DNA from: CAWELS01 sp964468205
GTDB lineage: Bacteria > Acidobacteriota > Terriglobia > Bryobacterales > Bryobacteraceae
NCBI GenBank assembly: GCA_964468205.1
Contig: CAYXVG010000136.1
Span: forward strand, 1 to 7,818
Length of the DNA stretch: 7,818 nt
Reading direction: 5' to 3'
Every line of letters begins with the position of its first letter. Position 1 is the first letter of the stretch. The notes beneath the pieces were generated by a model. It had not been told where the DNA came from. It saw only the letters and a program-made list of their open reading frames with translations, and did not search any database. This document shows, piece by piece, positions 1-5,248 of the stretch. The position numbers were made by a program, and so were the translations under genes.

Positions 1-191
1 CAGGAGTTATACGAGATGCGTTGGTGGGAGCAGTGGCCGCATTGTTCGACGTGACCACCCAAAGCCGCCGTGCGGCAGACCTCGATGGCGCGCATGAGAC
101 GGAGAAGATGGCGCGGCAAAGCGTGCCTTCGCCGGTAGTCCGGCCCATGTTTTCGCACAATGTCGGCCAGCTCCAGGGCCGGCCGGACCAT
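1..191 (-). CDS. IS91-family transposase, N-terminal part (cut by window edge)
   Basis: Translating the minus strand from the ATG at 191 gives 63 complete codons, open to the window edge. The protein starts MVRPALELADIVRKHG and continues with an LPRHLLRLMRAIEVCRTAALGGH stretch split here as LPRHLLRLMRA and IEVCRTAALGGH. It then has a Cys-x-x-Cys zinc pair in EQCGHCSHQRISYNSC, where a further Cys is the last visible residue. This is the N-terminal zinc-binding region of IS91/IS801-type transposases, HUH-superfamily enzymes that move DNA by rolling-circle transposition with two catalytic tyrosines. Those tyrosines and the HUH motif lie beyond the window. The ATG is 6 bases after the stop of the upstream recombinase gene, so the two are probably co-transcribed and perhaps translationally coupled. 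An overlapping frame on the same strand (7-525) is Pro/Arg/His-rich and has no family signature. Family assignment is from recognised sequence, not from a search. Confidence 0.88.
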   Translation of the reverse strand, partial: MVRPALELADIVRKHGPDYRRRHALPRHLLRLMRAIEVCRTAALGGHVEQCGHCSHQRISYNS

Positions 192-197
192 GACGGC

Positions 198-1082
198 TCA
201 GCCCTGGGAGAAAGCGCTTGGCGTGGGTAGTTGGCGGACCGTGCCGTTGATGCCGAGTAACTCCAGTGGCGACGCGGTGGCGCCGAGGATACCGGGGGCC
301 ACGTGGGTATAACGGGCGGTGGTGTTGATACGGCTGTGGCCCAGCAGAACCTGAATGACGCGGATGTCGGTGCCGTTCTCCAGCAAGTGCGTGGCGAAGC
401 TGTGGCGCAGGGTGTGGACGGTAATCGTTTTCGGGATGCCGGAGCAGTTGCGGGCATCCCGGCAGGCCGTCTGCAGCGAGCCGGCGCTGATGTGGCGGCC
501 CGTGCGCCAGGAGGGGAAGAGCCACTCATCGGGGCGGGCGGCTTTGTACCAGGTGCGGAGAACACTCAGCAGCCGCGGCGAGAGCATGGTGTAGCGGTCC
601 TTACTCCCCTTGCCTTGTTCGACCCGAATCAGCATGCGTTGCGAATCGATATCGGTGAGTTTGAGACTGACGACTTCCGAAACCCGCAGCCCGGCGCCGT
701 AGGCGGTCATCAATGCGGCGCGGTACTTGAGACCAGCCACGTGGGCCAGGAACCAGAGAACCTCCTCGGCGCTCAAAACAACGGGCAAGCGGTGGGGAAC
801 CCGGACGCGCGGGAACTTCTTCTCAGGCCAATCCTTCTCCAGTGTGGTGAGGTAAAGGAACTTCATCGCCGACATCGATTGGTTCACGCTCTCCGGCGAG
901 AGCTGGCGTTCATGAAACAGATGGAGCTGGAACTGTTTGATCTGATCCGGACCAAGTTGGTCGGGGGATTGATGGAAGTACTTGGCAAGCTCGTAGATGT
1001 AATGGATATAGTTTCTTTGGGTGGCAGGTGCGAGATTGCGCACTTGCATGTCATCGATCATGCGTTGACGTAATGGCGTCAT
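198..1082 (-). CDS. Tyrosine recombinase (phage-integrase/XerD type) of an IS91-like element
   Basis: This is a complete 294-residue tyrosine recombinase that would cut and rejoin DNA through a 3'-phosphotyrosine link. The N-terminal SAM-like core-binding domain spans about residues 6-85. The catalytic domain holds the full set of active-site residues: Arg133 in GAGLRVSE, Lys158 in GKGSKDR, His223 and Arg226 in HTLRHSFATHLL, His249 in LLGHS and the nucleophile Tyr258 in ARYTHV. The length is normal for XerC/D-like and integron-type enzymes. I chose the ATG at 1082 because an AAGGG ribosome binding site lies about 10 bases upstream. The frame is open further, to 1181, but the extra 33 residues do not look like this family and would cover the stem-loop. 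The IS91-type transposase follows after 6 bases. Recombinase genes in this position are known in a subset of IS91-like elements. Whether it resolves transposition products or targets a site of its own is not shown by the sequence. Confidence 0.93.
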   Translation of the reverse strand: MTPLRQRMIDDMQVRNLAPATQRNYIHYIYELAKYFHQSPDQLGPDQIKQFQLHLFHERQLSPESVNQSMSAMKFLYLTTLEKDWPEKKFPRVRVPHRLPVVLSAEEVLWFLAHVAGLKYRAALMTAYGAGLRVSEVVSLKLTDIDSQRMLIRVEQGKGSKDRYTMLSPRLLSVLRTWYKAARPDEWLFPSWRTGRHISAGSLQTACRDARNCSGIPKTITVHTLRHSFATHLLENGTDIRVIQVLLGHSRINTTARYTHVAPGILGATASPLELLGINGTVRQLPTPSAFSQG

Positions 1083-1093
1083 GGTGTAAGGTC

Positions 1094-1148
1094 CCTTCGG
1101 AAATGGAATCGTTGTGATGGGGATAACCCCCTTCCAATGTTCCGAAGG
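1094..1148 (-). repeat. Extended imperfect stem-loop upstream of the recombinase gene
   Basis: CCTTCGGAA (1094-1102) pairs perfectly with TTCCGAAGG (1140-1148). Inside it TGGAA (1104-1108) pairs with TTCCA (1132-1136), and GGGG (1119-1122) pairs with CCCC (1127-1130) around an ATAA loop. The result is a three-tier structure with small internal loops. In the minus-strand transcript the outer 3' arm overlaps the AAGGG ribosome binding site (1093-1097) of the recombinase. Two readings are possible: the ter end of the IS91-like element, since such ends often carry a hairpin, or a leader that masks the ribosome binding site. The pairing is seen directly; either role is inference. Confidence 0.6.
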
Positions 1149-1271
1149 TAAGTCGCGCCTGACCACCCCATCTGCTAACAACCGTCCGGAAAAGGTTTGG
1201 GACCAGGTAATACCGCGAAGCGGTTTCGTTCACTGCAACAGAGGGCGCTGGCGAGAACCGAAGCGACGACG

Positions 1272-1702
1272 ATGGGACCAGCCGCCGACCTTCGGCCGAG
1301 CGTTTCTCTCGCGGTATCTATGACGGTGATCCGACAGTGGTTGACGATCCAGCCGCAGATGACGTTGTGGTCAATCACTCGATCATCGAATCCGCGTTCG
1401 GCGAACCGGCCGTTCACGGCCGGCAGGCGGTGAAAGAGTTCGCCGCGGGATTCCGGCGGCGTTGGACTGATACCGAGGTGACCATACATGGGACAATCGA
1501 GAGGGCGAACAGGGTCGTAATCGTCTGGAGTGTTCGGGCGCCGAGGGCCGGATCGCAATCCGAAAGCCAGCCATCCGCCAATCAGAAACAGGCTTAGGGC
1601 GGCATCGCGCTCTTCCGGTTTGAGGACAGCGGCAAGATTGTAGCCGCCATCGGCGAGGAGATTGAGCCGGGCCCAATACAGCGGATCCGCTCCGGCGGGT
1701 AG
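1272..1702 (+). pseudogene. SnoaL/NTF2-like (ester cyclase type) protein, interrupted by an amber codon
   Basis: One plus-strand frame, open from 1211, reads RFSRGIYDGDP, then VVDDPAADDVVVNHS, VHGRQAVKEFAAGFRRRW, TEVTIHGTIERANRVVIVWSVRA. This is the helix-plus-sheet pattern of SnoaL-like small proteins of the NTF2 fold. The frame meets TAG at 1595-1597. After it, in the same frame, comes GGIALFRFEDSGKIVAAIGEE, the usual end strand of the family, and a second stop at 1700-1702. The spacing between the two halves is close to what the family shows, so a point nonsense change explains the break better than a deletion. The frame has no ATG; a GTG at 1337 would lose the first helix. The ATG at 1272 (MGPAADLRP) lies in another frame and would need a one-base shift near 1290, which suggests a second lesion. 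The fold allows many functions, so no substrate is proposed. The gene ends 21 bases before the DoxX-like gene, as in an operon. Confidence 0.62.
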
Positions 1703-1723
1703 ATCCGGGCATGGAGGTTTCGC

Positions 1724-2092
1724 ATGAGTAAGAAGGGTGTACGCAAGCGGTGGGTGGTCCTCGCTGGCTGGTTTCTCGCAATCTCCTACGCTATCGGCGC
1801 TCCGGTCACCGCGATACTCGAGTACAGAAGCCAGGTGATCTCGGGGCGTTTCGACATCCCTGGGTTGCTGGTCTATCTCACCAGCGCGCTCCAGTTCGGG
1901 TGCGCGCTGGCGGTGCTTGTGGAGCCGCTCGCGCCATTGGCGGCAGCCGCACTCACCGCGACTACGCTCGGGGCGATTTTGGTGCATCTGCGGATCGGAT
2001 CGCCGCTTACCGCCTGGGCGGCGGTTCTCTACACCGTAGTTCAGGTGTGGTTCGGCCTCGCACACCGGGCCGGGAGAATGCGGCGCAATTAA
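1724..2092 (+). CDS. Small DoxX-like integral membrane protein
   Basis: This is a 122-residue protein with a basic start (MSKKGVRKRW) and four hydrophobic segments, at about residues 10-30, 46-66, 68-88 and 94-114. The third contains GAILVHLRIG, which resembles the third helix of DoxX-like proteins, and the chain ends in a short basic tail (HRAGRMRRN). Length and layout fit DoxX-like four-helix inner-membrane proteins, a family with few firm functions (some members are linked to thiol or oxidative stress). The first helix is less typical, so the assignment is to the fold group only. The ATG at 1724 is well supported by GGAGG at 1713-1717, 6 bases upstream. The broken SnoaL-like gene lies just upstream on the same strand, and the mer operon converges from the right across a 120-base gap. 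No link to mercury handling is evident. Confidence 0.7.
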   Translation: MSKKGVRKRWVVLAGWFLAISYAIGAPVTAILEYRSQVISGRFDIPGLLVYLTSALQFGCALAVLVEPLAPLAAAALTATTLGAILVHLRIGSPLTAWAAVLYTVVQVWFGLAHRAGRMRRN

Positions 2093-2212
2093 CCGGCACA
2101 CGGCACAACAAGGGGTTACATACGCCGTGGATCAAAGACCCATGAACGTAGCCAGCAAGCCTGTAGGCCGGGGACCCGGAGGAAAGAGGAGCGGGAGCAT
2201 TCTTTTTGGCCT
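2093..2212. other. Gap between convergent DoxX-like gene and merA
   Basis: This 120-base stretch separates two converging genes. It holds a short CCGGG/CCCGG inverted repeat (2168-2172 and 2175-2179) and a CACGGC/GCCGTG pair (2099-2104 and 2124-2129). Neither has a T tract on the useful side, so no convincing intrinsic terminator can be called. No transposon end or small gene was recognised. Confidence 0.4.
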
Positions 2213-3670
2213 TCAGCCCGCACAGCAGGACAGTTTCTTGACGTCCTTAGCGAAGGCTTGCGCCGCGAGCTTTATGCCCTCGACGGCCGTCAAATAGGGG
2301 AAGATCGTCTCCGCGAGCTGTTTCGTTGTCAACCCGGCCTTCAGAGCGATGATGACGGTCTGAATGCTGTCGCCTGCCTCAGGCGCGAGGATAGACGCAC
2401 CGAGCAGTTTGTCACTCTTCTCGTCGGCGACCAGCTTGATCAGGCCGCGGGTGTCGCGCGCGGCGATATAGCGCGGCACATTGTCGAGCGAGACTACGCT
2501 GGTGATCACCTGTTGGCCCTTGGCTTTGGCTTCCCTCGCGGTCAATCCGGCGGCAGCGACCTGCGGATCGGTGAAGACGACCGAAGGCATGGCCGCATTG
2601 TCGTAGGGGAACCTGTTGCCGTGCAGGGCGTTCTGGGCTGCCAGCTTGCCGCCGTAGGCGGCCATATAGACGAACATGTCCTTTCCCGTGACGTCGCCCA
2701 CGGCGTAGACGTCCGGGTGACTAGTTTGCATGAATTCGTTCACCGCGATGCCGCCGCCGTCATGCCGGGCGATGCCGGCGTTTTCGAGGCGCAAGCTGGC
2801 GGTATTTGGTTTGCGGCCGGTGGCGGCGAGAACGTGCTCGGCCTCGATGATCCGCTGCCCGTCCGGTGTCTGAAGGGTCAGGGCGACACCGCCGCGCGCG
2901 TTTTCGATTCTCCGGTATGCGACCCCGTGACAGACGGTGACGCCTTCCTGACGGAGATACTCAGCCAGCGCGGCGGTCACCTCGGGTTCGGCGTCCGGCA
3001 ATAGGCGGCGTCGGCAGCAGATGGTTACCGCCACGCCGGCTCGCGCAAACATCTGGCCCATTTCCACGCCGATGAATCCGCCCCCGATCACCAGAAGCGA
3101 ATCTGGCAGTTTCTCCAACTCCAGCGCCTTGGCGCTGTCGAGGACGGGCACGGTCTCGATGCCGTCGATGGACGGAAGGGTAGGGGAAGCTCCGGTCGCC
3201 AGAATGACTTTGCGAGGATGATACAGCTTACCTTCGACCTCGACCGCGGCATTTGGGCCGGCGAACCGCGCGGCCGCGTTTCGGTACGAGACACGCGGAT
3301 ACTGAGCGAGGAGGTCTTCGTACTTGGTGTGGCGCAGGTGCTCGACGAGAGCCCGCTTCTGTTGCACGACCGCCTTCCAGTCAGAAATGTGTGACGTTGC
3401 GTGAACGCCGTCAAAGCGGTTGGCCGCATTGCTGTCATGGACGGCCTGCATAGCGCGAATTAACGTCTTTGACGGTACACAGCCGGTGTTCACGCAGGTA
3501 CCGCCGATGACGCCTTGCCCGGTCATCACGACTTGGGCTCCCATCTCCGAGGCCGTGATGGCGGCCGAGAAAGCCGCCGAGCCGTTTCCGGCGATGAGAA
3601 CATCGGGCTTTGTCTCTGCGCTCTCATGCCGGGCGGGTGCAGTCTTGTCCACTGGGTAACAGCCTGACAT
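2213..3670 (-). CDS. merA: Mercuric reductase MerA (short form without NmerA domain)
   Basis: This cytoplasmic flavoenzyme of the pyridine nucleotide-disulfide oxidoreductase family reduces Hg(II) to volatile Hg(0) with NADPH. Visible motifs over 485 residues are: the FAD-binding GNGSAAF (28-34); the redox-active pair Cys59 and Cys64 in GGTCVNTGCVPSKT; the NADPH-binding GGGFIGVE (196-203); the second FAD motif AVGDVTG (323-329); and the vicinal Cys482-Cys483 in the C-terminal LSCCAG, which hands Hg(II) to the active site. The C-terminal Cys pair separates MerA from glutathione reductase and dihydrolipoamide dehydrogenase. The N-terminal metal-binding NmerA domain (GMTCxxC) is absent; only a short tail with one Cys (MSGCYPVD) precedes the core. 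I chose the ATG at 3670, which has AGGAG at 3679-3683 with an 8-base spacer. The frame continues to a TTG at 3703, but that start would read through this ribosome binding site. It is the last gene of the merT-merP-merA operon. Confidence 0.97.
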   Translation of the reverse strand: MSGCYPVDKTAPARHESAETKPDVLIAGNGSAAFSAAITASEMGAQVVMTGQGVIGGTCVNTGCVPSKTLIRAMQAVHDSNAANRFDGVHATSHISDWKAVVQQKRALVEHLRHTKYEDLLAQYPRVSYRNAAARFAGPNAAVEVEGKLYHPRKVILATGASPTLPSIDGIETVPVLDSAKALELEKLPDSLLVIGGGFIGVEMGQMFARAGVAVTICCRRRLLPDAEPEVTAALAEYLRQEGVTVCHGVAYRRIENARGGVALTLQTPDGQRIIEAEHVLAATGRKPNTASLRLENAGIARHDGGGIAVNEFMQTSHPDVYAVGDVTGKDMFVYMAAYGGKLAAQNALHGNRFPYDNAAMPSVVFTDPQVAAAGLTAREAKAKGQQVITSVVSLDNVPRYIAARDTRGLIKLVADEKSDKLLGASILAPEAGDSIQTVIIALKAGLTTKQLAETIFPYLTAVEGIKLAAQAFAKDVKKLSCCAG

Positions 3671-3799
3671 TTCGCAATCTCCTTTTCTGTTCATGCACGC
3701 CAACCCGCCGTGGTGGCCGCGCCCGCCGAAGTAAGCGGTAGAACTCCTACACTTTGGCCTTTAAGGGAGGCCGGAGCGGCGGCTCTGGGCATTGCCTGC
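3671..3799 (-). other. merP-merA intercistronic spacer with a small hairpin
   Basis: The 129-base gap is unusually long for this compact operon, since merT and merP are only 21 bases apart. It has no minus-strand reading frame of useful length. GGCCT (3756-3760) and AGGCC (3768-3772) form a 5-bp stem with a 7-base loop, and GTAG/CTAC (3738-3741 and 3747-3750) forms a weaker neighbour. In many mer operons merC or merF lies between merP and merA, so this may be what remains of a lost gene. It could also be an RNA processing or stability element. No T run follows the stem, so transcription into merA should continue. Confidence 0.45.
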
Positions 3800-4123
3800 T
3801 CATTGTGTGTCCTTGACGGTGGCGGGGTAGCCAGCGTTCTTTGAAGCCTCTTTCAGCGTCTCGACCGTGGTCTTCGCAGTGTCGTAGACGACGACGGCCT
3901 CTTTCTTCTCATAGCTGACCTCGGCCTTTTCGACGCCCTCCACTTTTGTGAGCGCCTTTTTGACGGTGATGGGGCACACCGCGCAGTTCATGCCGGGTAC
4001 CGACAAAGTGACGGTCCTCGTCTCAGCGAGCGTCGGCGTGGTGGAGGCGGCGGCGAGGCCGATGGCCACCACGAGAATGGCCCGGGCGCTGCCGTGGACG
4101 ATTGCATGGAAGACTTTTTTCAT
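3800..4123 (-). CDS. merP: Periplasmic mercury-binding protein MerP
   Basis: This 107-residue precursor belongs to the heavy-metal-associated (HMA) domain family. Residues 1-33 form a Sec-type signal peptide: a basic MKK start, a hydrophobic core (ILVVAIGLAAA), and a likely cleavage after PTLA before ETRTV. The mature domain of about 74 residues carries GMNCAVC with Cys47 and Cys50, the two thiols that capture Hg(II) in the periplasm and pass it to MerT. The ferredoxin-like fold pattern follows (KKALTKVEGVEKAEVSYEKKEAVVVY). I chose the ATG at 4123, which has a perfect AGGAGG (complement at 4131-4136) 7 bases upstream. A GTG directly before it would leave only 4 bases. It lies 21 bases after merT on the same strand and would be co-transcribed with merT and merA. 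Confidence 0.96.
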   Translation of the reverse strand: MKKVFHAIVHGSARAILVVAIGLAAASTTPTLAETRTVTLSVPGMNCAVCPITVKKALTKVEGVEKAEVSYEKKEAVVVYDTAKTTVETLKEASKNAGYPATVKDTQ

Positions 4124-4144
4124 CACGGATCCTCCTGTTTGATG

Positions 4145-4531
4145 TCAGTAAAAGAGCGGCAGCAGGTAGGGGAACGCAAGCGCGAGTCCTACGAGCGCCG
4201 CCACGACCCAGAAGACGATCTTGTAGGTTGCCTGAACCCACGGAATGGCACAAGCATCGCCCGGCTCGCAGGTTTGTGCCGGCCGGAAGATGCGCCGAAA
4301 GGCGAAGAACAGCGCGGCGAGCGCCGCGCCGATGAAGAGCGGGCGGTAGGGCTCCAGCACTGCCAGATTTCCAATCCACGCCCCACTGACGCCGAGGAGC
4401 ACAAGTACGAGCGGACCGAGACAGCAAATCGAAGCGAGAATGGCGGCCAAGCCGCCGACAAACAGGGCCGCGCTTCCGGCACGCGGCGCGGCGGGGCCGT
4501 TCTTCCGTTGTTCAATTTGTGTGTCTTCCAT
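4145..4531 (-). CDS. merT: Mercuric ion transporter MerT
   Basis: This is a 128-residue inner-membrane Hg(II) importer, within the usual length range of the family. The first hydrophobic segment (about 21-46) holds the vicinal pair Cys36-Cys37 in ASICCLGPL, the key thiols that take Hg(II) from MerP. A second segment covers about 62-79 and a third about 103-124. The cytoplasmic loop between the second and third segments contains Cys88 and Cys94 in TCEPGDACAIP, the second pair, which delivers Hg(II) towards MerA. The ATG at 4531 has GGGAAAGG (complement at 4537-4544) 5 bases upstream. It is the first gene of the operon, about 125 bases downstream of the inferred transcription start at the merR-merT control region. 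Confidence 0.96.
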   Translation of the reverse strand: MEDTQIEQRKNGPAAPRAGSAALFVGGLAAILASICCLGPLVLVLLGVSGAWIGNLAVLEPYRPLFIGAALAALFFAFRRIFRPAQTCEPGDACAIPWVQATYKIVFWVVAALVGLALAFPYLLPLFY

Positions 4532-4654
4532 GGTTACCTTTCCCAGATTGCTGTTTGCAGGGCAGAGCGAAGCGCCAGACCGGTGCTAGCGGGCACGAGC
4601 AACTTTATATGCCGGGCCACTCTTGAATAGCGCCGCACCTTCCTTTGTTCCTAG

Positions 4655-4684
4655 TTGCTTACAGTATGGACTCCGTACTATGGT
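4655..4684 (+). promoter_or_regulatory. Probable merR promoter overlapping the operator
   Basis: TTGCTT (4655-4660) and TATGGT (4679-4684), 18 bases apart, make a fair sigma-70-like promoter pointing into merR. The -10 box spans the middle of the dyad, so MerR bound at the operator would block it and limit its own synthesis, as in characterised mer operons. The predicted leader is only about 15 bases. Box assignment is by eye. Confidence 0.65.
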
Positions 4685-4694
4685 ACGGAGTCAA
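4663..4694 (-). promoter_or_regulatory. merT promoter with MerR operator (mer operator/promoter)
   Basis: GACTCCGTAC (4669-4678) and GTACGGAGTC (4683-4692) form a perfect 10-bp dyad with a 4-base centre. This is the classic mer operator motif of the Tn21/Tn501 type. On the minus strand TTGACT (complement at 4689-4694) serves as the -35 box and CATACT (complement at 4663-4668) as the -10 box, with 20 bases between them. Reading CCATAC as the -10 box gives 19. Spacers of 19-20 bases are too long for ordinary sigma-70 use and are the hallmark of MerR-regulated promoters, where Hg-MerR untwists the DNA to align the two boxes. It drives merT-merP-merA. Confidence 0.93.
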
Positions 4695-4705
4695 GAGGAA
4701 AGTTC

Positions 4706-5116
4706 ATGGCGACGGAACTGACAATCGGCCGCGTGGCGAAGTTGGCGGGAGTAAACGTTGAAACCATCCGCTATTACCAAAGGCGGGGCCTGCTCGGCGA
4801 GCCGGAAAAACCGTTCCGCGGCTACCGTCGCTATCCGGCGGAGACTGTGAGCCAGCTCCGTTTCATCAAGCGGGCACAAGCGCTCGGTTTCACGTTAGAG
4901 GAAATTTCAGGACTGATGGGGCTGAACGACGCTTGCGCCTGCGAGGAGGTCCGCGCACAGGCCGCGCACAAGGTCGAGTTGATTGACCAGAAGCTTCGGG
5001 ACCTGAGCGCAATGCGGGAGACTCTGGATCTTCTCATCCGCCAGTGCGACGCCGGGGAACCGACGACAGGCTGTCCGATCATTCAAGCGCTCTCGCGGGA
5101 TGAAGCTTCCGCCTGA
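4706..5116 (+). CDS. merR: Mercury-responsive transcription regulator MerR
   Basis: This is a 136-residue dimeric activator/repressor of the mer operon. The N-terminal winged helix-turn-helix (about 4-70) starts with TIGRVAKLAGVNVETIRYY and the wing GYRRYP. A long dimerisation helix covers about 80-115. Hg(II)-binding cysteines are Cys79 (ACEE), Cys114 (RQCDAG) and Cys123 (GCPII). Their spacings of 35 and 9 match Cys82, Cys117 and Cys126 of Tn501 MerR, which separates this protein from the Zn, Cu, Cd/Pb and redox-sensing relatives. An additional Cys77 sits two residues before the first. I chose the ATG at 4706, which has GAGG at 4695-4698 and a 7-base spacer. The frame opens upstream at 4655, but that would translate through the operator. 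It diverges from merT across the shared control region. Confidence 0.96.
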   Translation: MATELTIGRVAKLAGVNVETIRYYQRRGLLGEPEKPFRGYRRYPAETVSQLRFIKRAQALGFTLEEISGLMGLNDACACEEVRAQAAHKVELIDQKLRDLSAMRETLDLLIRQCDAGEPTTGCPIIQALSRDEASA

Positions 5117-5213
5117 CCGTGTAGCAGTCGCGATTGTCACGAGGCTGCCATAGCTTGTGGTTGCATCATGGCCGACGGCGACGGAGCCCCGGCGCAGACC
5201 TGCGGTGCGGGCA

Positions 5214-5240
5214 GGGGGCAGGACTGTTTGGCCTGCCCCC
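5214..5240. terminator. Strong stem-loop between convergent merR and the large protein gene
   Basis: GGGGGCAGG (5214-5222) pairs with CCTGCCCCC (5232-5240) in a perfect 9-bp GC-rich stem with a 9-base loop. A further GCGGT/ACCGC pair (5202-5206 and 5241-5245) can extend it beyond a bulge. It lies about 100 bases after merR and directly after the stop codon (5249-5251) of the facing gene, where a two-way terminator is expected. No T run follows on either strand, so it may act with Rho or as an RNA-end protector. Confidence 0.6.
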
Positions 5241-5248
5241 ACCGCGGA

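Larger units (their letters stand above)
1..1150 (-). mobile_element. IS91-like element with recombinase gene (partial; right limit estimated)
   Basis: The recombinase and transposase genes, 6 bases apart on one strand, form the body of an IS91-like element whose left part lies outside the window. IS91 elements have no terminal inverted repeats and make no target duplications. They start at an ori end downstream of the transposase and stop at a ter end upstream, so the right limit can only be estimated. I place it near the stem-loop at 1094-1148, because the SnoaL-like reading begins to the right of about 1211. The exact border may lie anywhere between about 1100 and 1270. The gene order makes the right side, towards the mer operon, the ter side. 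Confidence 0.6.

Noticed and set aside
7..525. 172-codon minus-strand frame overlapping the recombinase end and the transposase start
   Set aside because: The Pro/Arg/His-rich product has no motif, and the other minus-strand frames here encode the recombinase and the IS91-type transposase.
303..1073. 256-codon plus-strand open frame opposite the recombinase
   Set aside because: It lies wholly antisense to a recombinase with complete catalytic residues, and its product has no recognisable family.
1175..2101. 308-codon minus-strand open frame covering the SnoaL-like and DoxX-like genes
   Set aside because: It is antisense to two plus-strand readings that match families, and it has no recognisable domain. 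Its composition (Arg/Pro/Gly-rich) is what antisense of high-GC genes gives, and it has no convincing ribosome binding site.
2159..2179. Possible terminator between the DoxX-like gene and merA
   Set aside because: The CCGGG/CCCGG and GCCTGTAGGC repeats are short, with a loop that is too small, and no T run follows on either strand.
2093..5248. Search for Tn21/Tn501-type inverted repeats flanking mer
   Set aside because: No matching 38-bp type ends were seen on either side, so a classic mer transposon cannot be called inside this window.
5117..5248. Small gene between merR and the large protein gene
   Set aside because: The plus-strand frame from 5168 runs through the stem-loop and into the antisense of the large protein, and no ribosome binding site or family match supports it.
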